Origin: Acestrorhynchus altus
Lineage: Eukaryota; Chordata; Actinopteri; Characiformes; Acestrorhynchidae
Assembly (NCBI GenBank): GCA_034509495.1
Contig: CM067503.1
Location: 1,228,012-1,292,011 of the forward strand
Length of the DNA stretch: 64,000 nt
Reading direction: 5' to 3'
Positions 35,130-47,225 of this stretch are shown here, in pieces. The notes below the pieces were generated by a model. That model worked only from the letters and a program-made list of their open reading frames with translations. It was not told the DNA's origin and did not search any database. A program made the position numbers and the translations under genes. Position 1 is the stretch's first letter, and each line of letters begins with the position of its first letter.

Positions 35130-38100
35130 TGGGCTTGTATTTTCTTGGTTTGTGTTTGCTTGTGTTTGTATTTGCTTATTTGTATTTGCTTGGTTTGTAT
35201 TTGTTTATTTGTACCCTGCCTGGTTTGTATTTCTGTTTCTGTGTATTTGTTTGTGTTTATTTGTTTGGTTTGTATTTGTTTGGTTTGTACTTTCTTTTTG
35301 TTTGTATTTGTTTGGTTTATTTGCTATTGTATTTCTGTTTGGTTTGTATTTGTTTGTTTGTATTTATGTATGTTTGTATTTGTTTGTTTGTTTGTTTGTT
35401 TGTTTGTATTTGCTGGTTTGTATTTCTGTTTGGTTTGTATTTCATTATTTGTATTTGTTTGTTTGTGTTTTCTGTTTGGTTTGTATTTTTCTTTGGTTTG
35501 TGCCTGATTGGTGCTCAGGCTTCTGCCTCTGCCTGCACTGCCTGCCCAGCCTCTGCCTGGCTCAGGCTCTGGCTGGCCTGCATTTCCGTCATGCCTGTGC
35601 TCTGCCTGGCTCAGGCCTGCCTATGCCTACTCTGCCTGCCTATTTTCCTGCTCCAGGCCTGCACTCTGCTCAGGCCTGTGCTCTCCTGCTCTGTGCTTGT
35701 ACTCTGCCTGTGCCTGTACTCTGCCTCATGCCTGTACTCTGCCTGGCTAGTACTCTGCCTGGCTCCAGCATTCTGCCTGGCCTGTACTCTGCCTGGCTCC
35801 ACTCTGCCTGGCCGGCTCCTCTGCCCAGGCCTGTACTCTGCCTGTGCCTGTGCCTGCCTGTGCTCACTTCATTCCAGGCCTGTGCCCCACTGGCCTGTCT
35901 CCGCCCAGCCTGCGCCTGCCTGGTCACACTCCGCTCTGGCCTCCACCCCGCCTGGTCGGTACTCTGCCTGGCCTTGGTACTCTGGGTCTGGCTCCATCGC
36001 CTTGGCCCAGGCCTGGGCTTCATGTCTACTCTGCCCAGCCTGGTGCTCTGCCTGGTCTCTGTACTCCGCCTGGTCTACCTGCCTGGCCTGTGCTCTGCCC
36101 CATGCCCAGGCCTGCTCATCTGTACCTCTCCCACCTGGGTGCCCCGATCAGCCTGTGTGCCTGCCCTGGCCTGCGCCTCTGCCTGGCTCCACTCCGCTCA
36201 CTGGGCACCTGCCCATCTGGTACCTGCCTGGCCCAGCTCTGCCTACGCCTGCACTCTGCCTGGCTCATACTCTGCCTGGCCTACCTGCCTGGCCTACTCT
36301 GCCTGGCCCAGGTACTCTGCCTGCCTGTGCTCTGCCTGGCGGCTCACCTGCCTGGCCCACTGCCTGGCCTACTCTGCCTGGCCTACTCTGCCTGGCCTGT
36401 GCTCTGCCTGGCGCCTGTACCTGCCTGGAGCCTGCACCTGCCTGGCCTGCGGCCTGCCTGGGCCTGCACCTGCCTGGCCCCAGCTCCGCCTGGCCTCCAG
36501 GCCTCCTGGCCTGTGCTCCTGACTGCGCCTAGCTTTCTCACGCACTTCCGGCCTGGTCTGGTACTCCACCATTCAGGCTCTGCCTGGCCTTGTGCCTGCC
36601 TACCATATTCGTTTGGTTTGTATTTCTGTTTGGTTTGTGTTTCTTGTTTGGTTTGTATTTGCTTATTTCATTTGTTTGGTTTGTATTTGTTTGGTTTGTA
36701 TTTGTTTGGGTTTGTATTTCTTGGGTTTGGTTTCAGTTTGTTTGGTTTGTATTTTCTTGTTTGTGTTTCTGATTGTGTTTGTGCTTGTGTTTTCTGCTTG
36801 TATTTGCCTGGTTTGTATTTCGTTTGTGTTATTGCTGGTTTGTATTTGTTTGGTTTGTGTTTGCTTGGTTTGTATTTTTCTTTGGTTTGTGTTTCTGTTT
36901 ATTTGTGTTTGATTGTGTTTGTGTTTCTGCTTGTGTTTGTATTTCTGTTTGTTTGTATTTCTGTTTGTTTGTATTTCTTTTGGCTCACTCTGCCTGGCTC
37001 CAGCATTTCCTTCTGGCCTACTCTGCCTGGTCGGTACTCCTTCTCACCTGTACTCTCTGGCCTGTATCTGCCTGGCTCTGTACTCTCTGCTCTGGCCTGG
37101 GTACCTGCCTGTCTCTGCTCTGTGCTCCGCCCATCTTGCACTCTGCCTGGCTCCAGTACTCCAGGTCTGGCCTGTGCTCCGGCCTGGCTCCACTCTCTGG
37201 TCTGGTGCCTGACTGTGCTCCAGTTCCTGCTCTCTGGTCACACTTTACTCAGCCCACACCTGCCTGGTCTACTCTCAACTCATCTGGTACTCTGTCTGGC
37301 TCCAGGCTCTGCCTCATGCCCACCCTGAGCCCACTCCGCCTGGTCTTAACCTGCCTGGTCTACCTGTCATCTACTCGTTTGTTTGTATTTGTTTGGTTTG
37401 TGTTTCTGATTGTGTTTGGGCTTGTGTTTGCTTGTGTTTGTATTTCTGTTTGTCAAGGCTTTTTTTTTTTTTTATTGTCATTACAACCGAGTACAGGTAC
37501 ACAGTGCAATGAAATTGCGTTCCTCCGAACTAAGGTGTAATATGGAGGCAATACAATTGGGATGACATAGTGCAAATAGTGCCACAAATACAATAAATAC
37601 AGTGAACAAGAGACAGTTCAACAGACAGGACAGGACAGTACAATACCGATTGGTACAAAGAAGTGAGATGAACCAGTGATGTTTGGTTTGTATTTCTGTT
37701 TGGTTTGTATTTCTGCTTGGTTTGTGTTTGCTTAGGTTTGTATTTGTTTGAGTTTGTGTTTCTGTTTGTTTGTAATTCTGCTCATTTGTATTTGCTCTGG
37801 TTTGCATTTTGCCTGGTTTCCAGGTGTTTCCGTCATGTTTGTACTCTGCCTGAGCTCAGGTTTCTGTCATTTGCACCTGTCACTTCCAGTTTCTGTCACT
37901 TGCATTTGCCTATGCTCTGTATTTCCTGTTTGGCTCATTTCTGTTTGGTTTGTATTTGTTTGTGCTTGTATTTCTGTCTGGTTTGTATTTCTGTTTGGTT
38001 TGTATTTGCTTATTTACTTCTGTTTGGTTTGTATTTATTTGGTTTTTATTTTGTTTGGTTTGTATTTCTGTTTGGTTTGTATTTGTGTTTGGTCAGGCTT

Positions 38101-41100
38101 CTGTTTGATTGTTTTGCTTGGATTTGTGTTTCTGCTTGTGTTGTAGCTTCTGTTAGTAATTTATGGGCTTGCTTGGTTTGTGTTTCTGTTTGTGTTTCTG
38201 CTTGGTTTGTATTCTGCTTGGGTTTGTATTTGTTGGTTAGTATTTCTGTTTGGTTTGTATTTGTTTGGTTTTGTATTTCTATTTATAGTTTGTATTTGTG
38301 TTTGGTTTGTGTTTGTTTCAGTTTGTATTTGTTTATTTGTATTTCTGTTTGGTTTGTATTTCTGTTTGGTTTGTATTTCTGTTTATGTTTGTATTTCTGT
38401 TTGGTTTGTATTTCTGTTTGTGTTTGTATTTTGTTTGGTTTGTATTTGTTTGGTTTGTATTTGTTTGTGTTTGTATTTCTGCTTATGTTTGTATTTCTGT
38501 TTGGTTTGTGTTTCTGTTTGGTTTATATTTTCTGTTTGGTTTGTATTTGTCATTTGTATTACTGTTTGGTTTGTATTTGTTTGTTTTGTATTTCCTGTTT
38601 GTGTTTGTGTTTTGCCTGGGCCTGGTGCTCCGCCTGGCCTACTCTGCCTGGCCTTGGTACTCCTGCCTGGCCTACCTGTGCCTGGCTCCATCTGTGCCCA
38701 GCCCACTCTTACCCATGCCTGCGCGCTCCGCTGGGCCTGGGTACCTGTGCCTGCCCAGTACTGCGCCTGGTCTGTTACTGCCTGGCCTGGTGCCCCGCTG
38801 GCCTACCTGCCTGGGCTCATCACCCATGCCTGGTACTCCTGCTCAGCCTACTCCGTGCCTGGCTCCACCTGCCTGCGCCCAGTACTCGCCTGGCTCCAGG
38901 CCTGCCTCACCCAGGCCTGCCTGGTCTGGTACTCTGCCTGGCTCCACTTCCACCTGTGCCTTTATCTCCGCTCAGGCCTGGGTACCTGCCTGGTCTGCGC
39001 TCCGCTTGGTTTGTGTTTCCGTTTGGTTTGCATTTGTTTGGTTTGTATTTCTGTTTGTGTTTTTTATTTCTGTTTGTGTTTAATTCTGTTTGGTTTGTAT
39101 TTGCTTGTGTTTGTATTTCTGTTTATGTTTGTATTTCTGTTTGGGTTGTATTTGCTTGGTTTGTATTTCTGTTTGTGTTTCTGTTGGTTTGTGTTTGTTT
39201 GTGTTTGTGTTTCTATTTATGTTTGTGTTTAGCTGTTTGTATTTCTGTTTGTGTTTAGCTAATGTTTGTGTTTGTGGCTTGTTTGGGTTTGTATTGTTTG
39301 GTTTTGTATTTGTGTTTTGTCAGGTTTCTGTTTGGTTTGTATTTCTGTTTGGTTTGTGTTTCTGTTTGGTTTGTATTTATTTGTTTGTGTTTCTGAGTTC
39401 GTACTCTGCCTGGTGCTCATCTCCGCCTGGCCTGTACTTCCGCCTGTGCCTCATCTGCAGCCTGGCCTGTACTCTCTGGCCTGTACCTGTCTGGTCGGTA
39501 CTCCTGGTCTGGGCCTGCACGGTGCCTGCGCCTGTGCCCCGGTCTGGCCTGTACCTGTCTGTGCTCTTTATCTCCGTCTGGCCTGTACTCCGTCTGGTCT
39601 GTACCTGCCTCGTGCCTTTATCTGCGCCTGGGCCTGCACTTTCTGCCTGTACCTGCCTGGCCTACTCTGCCTGGGTCACTCATGCCCAGCTCAGGCCTCT
39701 GGCCTGGTCTGGTACTCTGCCTGTGCTTTTATCTCTGGTCCTGGCCTTGCATTCTGCCTAATCCAGTACTTCTCTGTTTGGTTTGTGTTTCGTTTGCCTT
39801 GTATTTGTCTGGTTTGTGTTTCGTTTGTGTTTCTGTTTGGTTTGTATTTCTGCTTGTATTTGTATTTGTTTGTGCTTGTGTTTCTGTTGTATGTTTTGTA
39901 TTTCTGTTTGGTTTGTATTTGCTTGGTTTGTATTTCTGTTTGGTTTGTGTTTCTGTTTGGGTTTGTATTTGCTTGGTTTGTGTTTGCTTGTGTTTGCTTG
40001 GTTTGTATTTCTGTTTGGGTTTAGGCTTGTCATTTGTATTTGTTTGGTTTGTATTTGTTTGGGTTTGTATTTCTGTTTGGTTGGTATTTGCTTGTTTGTA
40101 TTTGTTTGGTTTATATTGTTTGGGTTTATGCTTGTTTGTTTGTATTTCTGCTTGGTATTTGTATTTCTGTTTGTGTTTGTGTTTAATAGGTTGTACTTGT
40201 TTGGTTTGTATTTCTGTTTGGTTTGTATTTGTTTGTGTTTTTATTTCGTTTGGTTTGTATTTGGGTTTGGTTGTATTTCTGTTTGTGTTTCTGTATTTCT
40301 GTTTGGTTTGTATTTCTGTTTGTGTTTTTTATTTGTGTTTGGGTTTGTATTTTTTTGGTTTGTATTGTTTGTGTTTGTGTTTGTTTGTTTGTATTTGTTT
40401 GTGTTTGTATTTCTGCTTGTGTTTTTTATTTGTGTTTGGGGTTTGTATTTTTTTGGTTTGTATTTGTTTGTGCTTGTGTTTGTTTGGTTTGTATTTCTGT
40501 TTGTGTTTTTTATTTCTGTTTGGTTTGTATTTCTGTTTGGTTTTGTTTCTGTTTGTGTTTGTATTTCTGTTTGGTTTTGTTTGCTTGTGTTTGTTTGGTT
40601 TTGTTTCTGTTTGCGGCTCTACTCTGCCTGTGCCTGTGCTCCTGCCTGTACTCATGCCTGCTGCCTTGCCTCGGCCTGTGCTCCCTGCCTGGCCTGTGCC
40701 TGGGCTCAGGCTCCAGCCTGTCTTGGCTCCAGGCCTGCACTCTGCCTGGCCTGGGTGCCTGCCTGTGCCTGGGTACCTGCCTGTGCTCAGCTCCGCCTGC
40801 ACCTGCTCACTGCCTCTGCCTCGGCCTGGTGCTCTGCTCCGGCTCCAGGCTCTGCTCCAGGCTCCTGCCTGTCTTTGCCTGTGCCTGTACCTGCCTGGTC
40901 TGTGCCTGGGTCTGTGCCTGGTACTCACCTGCCTGCACTCTGCTCCCTGCCTGGCCCTGTACTCTGCTCTGCCTGCACTCCGCTCATGCCTGCCCCGGCC
41001 TGTGCTCTGCCTGGCCCAGGCTCTGCCCAGCTCTACCTGTCTGTCTGTGCCTGCACCTGCTCTGTGCTCTTTGCACCTGTGCCTGGGGCCTTGCATTTTC

Positions 41101-42072
41101 TTGGCCTGTACTCTGCCTGGTGCCTGTGCTCTGCCTGGTTTGCATTTGCCTGGCCTTTGCTCTGCCTGTGCCTGTACTCTCTGCCTGGCTCTTTGCCTGC
41201 CTGTGCTCTGGCTCTGGCTCTTTTGCTCTGCCTGTGCCTGCATTTCCGTTTGTGCCTGTGCTCTGCCTGCATTTCTGCTCATGCTTTGCTCTGGCCTGTG
41301 CTCTGCCTGGCCTGTGCTCTGCCATGCTCTGCCTGCTTTGCCCAGGCTTGTACTCTGCCTGGCCTGTGCTCTGCCTGGTCGGTACTCTGCCTCTGCCTTG
41401 CATTTCTCTGTTTGCGTTTCTTGTTCTGCTCAGCTCTGCCTGGTCGGTACTCTGCCTGGGCCTGTGCTCTCTGCTCTGTTCCTGTTTACAGGCCTGTACT
41501 CTGCCTGGCCTTACCTGCCTGGCTCTGCTCTGCTCAGGTTTCTGTTTGTGCTTGTGTTTCTGCTTGTATTTGCTCTCTGTTTGTGTTTGTATTTCTGTTT
41601 GTGTTTCTGTTTTGTTTCTGTTTGTGTTTCTGTTTGTATTTCTGTTTGGTTTGTGTTTCTGTTTGTATTTCTGTTTGGTTTTGTATTTCTGTTTGCTTTG
41701 TTTCTTGTTTTGTGGTTTGTTTGTGTTTGTGTTTCTGTTTGTATTTCTGTTTATGTTTTTGTTTCGGTTTGTGTTTCTGTTTGGTTTGTGTTTCTGTTTG
41801 TGTTTCTGTTTGTTTTTTGTTTGTGTTTGTATTTCTGTTTGGTTTGTGTTTCTGTTTGGTTTGTATTTCTGTTTCTGTTTGTATTTCTGTTTATGTTTTT
41901 GTTTCGGTTTGTGTTTCTGTTTGGTTTGTATTTCTGTTTGGGTTTGTGTTTCTGTTTGTTTTTTGTTTGTGTTTGTATTTCTGTTTGGTTTTGTATTTCT
42001 GTTTGGTTTCTGTTTCTGTTTGTGTTTCTGTTTGTGTTTGTGTTTCTGTTTGTATTTCTGTTTGGTTTTGTT
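35130..42072. repeat. 6.9 kb alternating T-rich/C-rich tandem array
   Basis: A single short-period (15-17 bp) array in two block types. T blocks use units such as GTTTGTATTTGTTTG and GTTTGTATTTCTGTTTG; C blocks use GCCTGTACCTGCCTG and GCCTGTACTCTGCCTG. The 15-bp forms differ only by C/T at six positions. T blocks: about 35130-35512, 36605-36978, 37377-37800, 37950-38612, 39005-39396, 39769-40612, 41541-42072. C blocks: 35513-36600, 36979-37376, 38613-39004, 39397-39768, 40613-41400. The + strand lacks TAA, TAG and TGA, so frames of up to 827 codons are open in all three phases without being genes. Confidence 0.92.
37453..37680 (-). mobile_element. Non-LTR retroelement 3'-tail insertion inside the array
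   Basis: A poly-T run (37460-37473) followed by 'attgtcattacaaccgagta' and 'gtgcaatgaaattgcgttcc' is the complement of a poly-A tail preceded by TGACAATAAA, typical of fish LINE/SINE tails. Array sequence GTTTGTATTTCTGTTTG flanks it on both sides, so it inserted into an existing T block. Confidence 0.6.
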
Positions 42073-43094
42073 GGAGAATGTTTGGGTTCAGAGAACACTG
42101 GGTTGGTGTTCTCTGAATTGAACAGTGATCCTCTCCCGAAGCCAGTGAAAGCGATGTCTGCGTGACTCTGTAATAACCTGTCAGGATCTGTGAGGTCTGT
42201 GGTGTCTGTCAGCGTGGCGCGGTAATAACACTCGCAGCAGAACCAGATGACGAGAGTGTGGCTGTCACACATACAATACAGTACGATGGCAAACACTGCT
42301 TCACTTTCATCTGTTCAGCGAGGAGCCAGATTGTCTGCTTCTGCAGAGCTGCAGGTGTTAATGCTCACAGACTGATTTCACAGCTTGTTAGAGGAGGACA
42401 CTGATATGTAAAAATGGGAACCGTCAGGCTTTACTACAGTGGCTCCTAAAAGTGGACCTGGAGAGCCCATGTCCTGCACAGTCTTCTCCTCGGGAAAGGC
42501 TTGGTAAAGAGTTGGGTCCATAGGCATCTTACTGTTAAGAACATTTGGAGAGAGTGTTTGGTGTGACGCTTGCTCAAACCCTTATTAATCATCTTTGTGC
42601 TAAGAGATCATCTGAACCACAAGCTGGTGGTCAGACCTTTGATGCTTCATCATCTCACCCACACTCGTCCTCTACACTGCTGCTGTTTGTTGGAGAACAT
42701 TTGGGTTTGTTCATGTTTGGAGAACTCTTTCTCTCTCTCGCTCACTTACTCCGTCCCCCTCATTCTGTAGTTGTGACGTTTACTAAGAGTTTTTCATTGT
42801 TAAAATATAAACGGCGTCCTTTTGAAGATGATATACGTACGTGTTGCGTTAAAGCTGGTGAAACGGTCTGGGTCAGAGGTCCGACGGTCAGCTGCTTTCA
42901 CCTGTCGTAATCGTCTGAATCAGACTGTCTATCAAAGCTTTCTTTGGCCATGATTTATTTACTGTCCTCGGAGCAGAAGGTTCAGCAAGAGTTCAGTCGT
43001 GAAGCTCCGCTCTTCCTCCAGATGTAGTCAGAGAGCCGTGACTCACTTCATGACGCTTGTAGCAGTGGAACTACGAGGATGGTGTGAACACACG

Positions 43095-43345
43095 CCCTCT
43101 TAACCCACCCCAACATACATCACATTCACCACACTGCGAGGTATAAGCACTCCAGCAGCACTGCTGCGTCTGGTACACTGGTACCAGCACAACACACACC
43201 CAACACACCACCACCATCTCCACCACACTGAGAGGTGTGCGTCTGGTACACTGGTACCTGCACAACACACACCACCACCGTGTCCATCACGCTAAGGGGT
43301 TTAAACACACCAGCAGCACTGCTCATACCAACACACCCTCTCAAC
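43095..43345 (-). mobile_element. Palindromic MITE-like copies, rearranged
   Basis: Two partial copies: 'cactccagcagcactgctgc' with CACCACCACCATCTCC, then a second 'tggtacactggtacctgcac' block ending GTTTAAACACACCAGCAGCA. This is the same family as 840-1200 and 4815-5170, duplicated internally. Confidence 0.55.
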
Positions 43346-44019
43346 TTTTGATGGACATAAACAGATTTTTGTGGAGCATTTCTACTGAGTTTTGGTAAAA
43401 GCTTTTAAGCTGAACCTCAGAGTCTCAGACAGAAGATTTCTTTCTGACTTGAAGCTCTTTGTAAGATGTTGTAAGAACTGACTCATTAAAGCCCTCCTCC
43501 GGAGATGAGTGTAGTTGGGCTGAGCTCTGTGGGAATGAATCCAGTGCTGGGATTTGGCGTTCTCTGTGTGATCTGTGTGGTCCTAATCCAATTAGGCAGC
43601 TTTCATAACTCAAACACTCTGCAGGAATCAAAGCTTTTCTCCGCCTTCCTTCACACACCTAATTCTCCTGATCCAGGTGCCGTATCCGCCCTCGTCCTTA
43701 TTCTCCTGCTCGTCATAAAGTCAGCAGTGTGTCGACCCGCCTGAGCTGGGAAATTAAACGGCGTCTGCTCCCGGCGGCCGGTGAGGTAGTCCTGGCTTTG
43801 TTTGTGTGCTTGTCTGATTTCATAAATGGAAGAAACGCTTCAGGGATCAGAAAATGCCAGCAAACAGTTTTCTAAACTAATATGAAATAAATGAGAAAAA
43901 ATAACTCCTTTGAGGAAAAAGTAGGAAGAGCCTGTAAATCAACAGCAATCTATGTTTTATATGAACATAAATGATTAAACAGTCAGTGACAAAAAGTGCT
44001 ACACATAAGGGAAAACACA

Positions 44020-44935
44020 ATTCACAGTGGATACTCAGTAATTCATAGTGGATACTGAATTATTCATAGTAGATACTGAATTATTCATAGTGGATACTGT
44101 ATAATTCATAGTTTATACTGAATAATTCAGAGTGGATACTGTATAATTCAGAGTGGATACTGAATAATTCATAGTGGATACTGAATAATTCGTAGTGGAT
44201 ACTGAATAATTCATAGTGGATACTGTATAATTCATAGTGGATACTGTATAATTCATAGTGGATACTGAATAATTCATAGTGGATACTGTATAATTCAGAG
44301 TGGATACTGTATATTTCATAGTGGATACTGAATAATTCAGAGTGGATACTGAATAATTCATAGTGGATACTGTATAATTCATAGTGGATACTGAATAATT
44401 CATAGTGGATACTGAATAATTCATAGTGGATACTGAATAATTCATAGTGGATACTGTATAATTCAGAGTGGATACTATATAATTCAGAGTGGATACTGAA
44501 TAATTCATAGTGGATACTGAATAATTCATAGTGGATACTGTATAATTCAGAGTGGATACTGAATAATTCAGAGTGGATACTGTATAATTCAGAGTGGATA
44601 CTGTATAATTCAGAGTGGATACTGAATAATTCATAGTGGATACTGTATAATTCATAGTGGATACTGTATAATTCATAGTGGATACTGAATAATTCATAGT
44701 GGATACTGTATAATTCAGAGTGGATACTGTATAATTCAGAGTGGATACTGTATAATTCAGAGTGGATACTGAATAATTCATAGTGGATACTGAATAATTC
44801 ATAGTGGATACTGTATAATTCATAGTGGATACTGAATAATTCAGAGTGGATACTGTATAATTCAGAGTGGATACTGAATAATTCATAGTGGATACTGAAT
44901 AATTCATAGTGGATACTGTATAACTTGCAGTATAC
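44020..44935. repeat. 21-bp minisatellite, about 43 units
   Basis: Unit ATTCATAGTGGATACTGAATA, with variants CAGAGTGG and TGTATA, repeated with constant period. Since 21 is a multiple of 3, the minus strand stays open for 291 codons (STMNYSV-type heptads), a by-product of the period. Confidence 0.97.
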
Positions 44936-45002
44936 AATGAAAAATTCATAGAATATTCTACTGAAACAAATGTTCTTGTGAAGCTCAAACCACTTACAAT
45001 GT

Positions 45003-45007
<5 letters not shown>

Positions 45008-45052
<45 letters not shown>
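45008..45052. repeat. (TG)n microsatellite
   Basis: TG run directly after the 21-bp minisatellite region. Confidence 0.96.
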
Positions 45053-45053
<1 letters not shown>

Positions 45054-45282
45054 TTATGGTGCGATGCTGCTGGACGGTGGTGATTTACACACATCAGTTT
45101 CACTCATAGGTTGAACAATGTCCAGCTAAGAGCAGCAGAGCAGAAACTGCCCCCTGCTGAAGGTCTAGAAGAGGGACCAACAGATGGGCTACAGTCTATA
45201 AGATGGAGGTTTCTGATAAAGTGGCTGAAAGTAAAGCCTGAAGGTGTGGTATGTCACCTGAACAGGTGTGTTCAGGCTCATG

Positions 45283-45283
<1 letters not shown>

Positions 45284-45321
<38 letters not shown>
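45284..45321. repeat. (TG)n microsatellite
   Basis: TG run inside the MITE-derived region. Confidence 0.95.
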
Positions 45322-45322
<1 letters not shown>

Positions 45323-45804
45323 CAGGGTGGGGGTAAAAGATAAAATCAGAAGCACGTGAGCGTCTGTGTGATGAAACGTTATGTAATGCAGTCGTGCATA
45401 TTAATGCCTGCATTGTTGCCCGTCTAGATGTCCTCAGAGGAAGCTGCGGCCCACCCGTCTGTCCACACAGCGCAGCGTCTCTCATTCATGACCAAGCTGT
45501 GTTGACTTTGCAGAGATGCAGACTCCGCCCGTTTCTGCTGCAGGCATTACTGTGCCATTATCCCAACATTTAATCACTGATCCCTGAACGGTTTATCGTC
45601 CTCATCACTCCAGCTGAGCTGCGAGCTGGCAGGCTGGTGGTCTGCTCCACAGATGGCTCTTCTCTTGGTGTTCAGCTGCTGTTCGTCTGGCTGGACATTC
45701 GTTTCTGACAGATGCTGGAGAAGAGATCTGATCCAGCACCAGAGACTGAAACCAACTGCAGAAACCAGCAATAGATCAACCATGAAGAGAGTAACACATA
45801 TAGG

Positions 45805-46135
45805 TGTTTCTAATAAAGTGGCCAGTGATGAAGCAGAAGGGGGTGTTTCTAATAAAGTGATGAAGCAGAAGGTAGTGTTTCTGATAAAGTGGCCAGTGTT
45901 GAAGCAGAAGGGGGTGTTTCTGATAAAGTGGCCAGTGTTGAAGCAGAAGGGGGTGTTTCTAATAAAGTGGCCGGTGATGAAGCAGAAGGGGGTGTTTCTG
46001 ATAAAGTGGCCGGTGATGAAGCAGAAGGGGGTGTTTCTGATAAAGTGGCCAGTGTTGAAGCAGAAGGGGGTGTTTCTGATAAAGTGGCCAGTGTTGAAGC
46101 AGAAGGTGGTGTTTCTGATAAAGTGGCCAGTGTAT
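45805..46135. repeat. 39-bp tandem array built from a transposon end, about eight units
   Basis: Unit GTTTCTGATAAAGTGGCCAG + TGTTGAAGCAGAAGGGGGT. The 39-bp period keeps several frames open on both strands (ASVEAEGGVSDKV). The unit is a transposon terminus, so it is not read as coding. Confidence 0.92.
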
Positions 46136-46699
46136 TGTCAGTCTGGTTGTGGTAAAGGATGTTATTTCTGATCAGTTCTAGAAGGGCTTTGCTTTGGTTT
46201 GTAAACCTTGATCTACAGTCAGGAGAACAGAAAGCGAGGGCGAGAGACACAGAAGGAGAAGAGAGAGAGAGAGAGAGACAGGCTTTGATGTTGTCTTCAT
46301 GGTTTTTGGTCACTGCTCCAGGTGTCAGAGGTGAAGCTCAGGCCTGCAGGATTCTGTGAGGTTCTGTCCCAGCGGGCCGCTGTACGTCATTCCTGCCCAA
46401 ATCGTGCTCAGATTAGCACTGAAGCGGCAGAGTGGACCTTTGATCGCCGGACTCGATGCTCCTTCCCCAGAGGGTCCTGCCCCATATTTCTGCAAAGTTT
46501 GCATCTAAAAATACAGAGCATTTCTCTCAGCCAGAACACGCGCTGCACGGCGGAGACCGGAGTGTGAGCGTGAAATGCTTTCAGGGAAAACGCTGCTGCT
46601 TCGTTTAGAGGGGATTTACTGTCAGCTGGCACGGCTGCGATGCAGACGGACTTTAACCATCACTGTCTGTTCAAGAATCACTGCTGTGAACGTTTTGGC

Positions 46700-46735
46700 C
46701 TTCTTCTTCTTCTTCTTCTTCTTCTTCTTCTTCTT
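46700..46735. repeat. (TTC)n microsatellite
   Basis: About 11 TTC units. Confidence 0.93.
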
Positions 46736-46904
46736 GACTTGTAAGACTTGTCCTCCTGAAATCAGATCTGAGCATGATTTGGGCAGGACACTGGGACAGG
46801 ACCTGTGAGAAGGTCTGAGCTTGACCTCTCTCTCTCTTTCTGTTACAATGGAACCACAACCAGACAGACAACTGTATATAGTTCACCTGGCCACTTTATT
46901 AGAA

Positions 46905-47225
46905 ACAACTACCTTCTGCTTCCTCTTACTTCCACTCTGCGTCTGATCTATGACTGCTGCACACCTGCTCTAGTTCTGCTTATCATCTGCTCTGCGTCTG
47001 CTCTATGCCTGCATTGTGTCTGACCTACGTCTGCTTTGTGTCTGCTCTACACCTACTCTAATCCTGCTTATCCTCCGCTCTACCTCTGCTTCGAGTCTCC
47101 TCAGTGCCTGCTTTGTATCTACTCCATGTTTGCTTTGGGTCTACTCTCCATCTTCTTCGCCTTTACTCTGCGCCTGCTCTATGTCTGCTCTTCATCTGCT
47201 CTACATTTGCTCAGTGTCTGCTATG
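46905..47225. repeat. Degenerate pyrimidine-rich array, about 14-15 bp period
   Basis: Repeated 'tctgctctatgcctg', 'tctgctctacacctactc' and 'tctgctcttcatctgctcta' segments. Strongly strand-asymmetric (C/T rich) and reminiscent of the C blocks at 35-42 kb, but with a different core. Confidence 0.6.

Larger units (their letters stand above)
45105..46930. mobile_element. MITE-derived region with inverted ends TTTCTAATAAAGTGGCCAG
   Basis: TTTCTRATAAAGTGGC occurs at about 45211 and throughout 45805-46135. At about 46887-46925 the complement 'ggccactttattagaaacaa' + CTACCTTCTGCTTC appears. The inverted arrangement suggests the two ends of one non-autonomous DNA transposon, one end having been amplified. 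Exact borders are uncertain. Confidence 0.45.

Noticed and set aside
35130..42072. CRISPR array
   Set aside because: Short direct repeats without unique spacers, in a vertebrate intron.
35080..42165. Open frames of 350-827 codons on the + strand
   Set aside because: All three phases are open at once because the repeat units contain no TAA, TAG or TGA. The peptides are low-complexity Phe/Val/Cys/Leu or Cys/Ala/Leu/Pro, without domains or codon structure.
43505..43744. 79-codon plus-strand frame with hydrophobic stretches
   Set aside because: Intronic, no splice signals or homology that I recognise.
44113..44988. Minus-strand 291-codon frame with STMNYSV heptads
   Set aside because: Product of the 21-bp minisatellite in an intron.
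45653..46313. Frames of 88-172 codons on both strands across the 39-bp array
   Set aside because: The unit is a transposon terminus with a period divisible by three; open frames occur on both strands at once.
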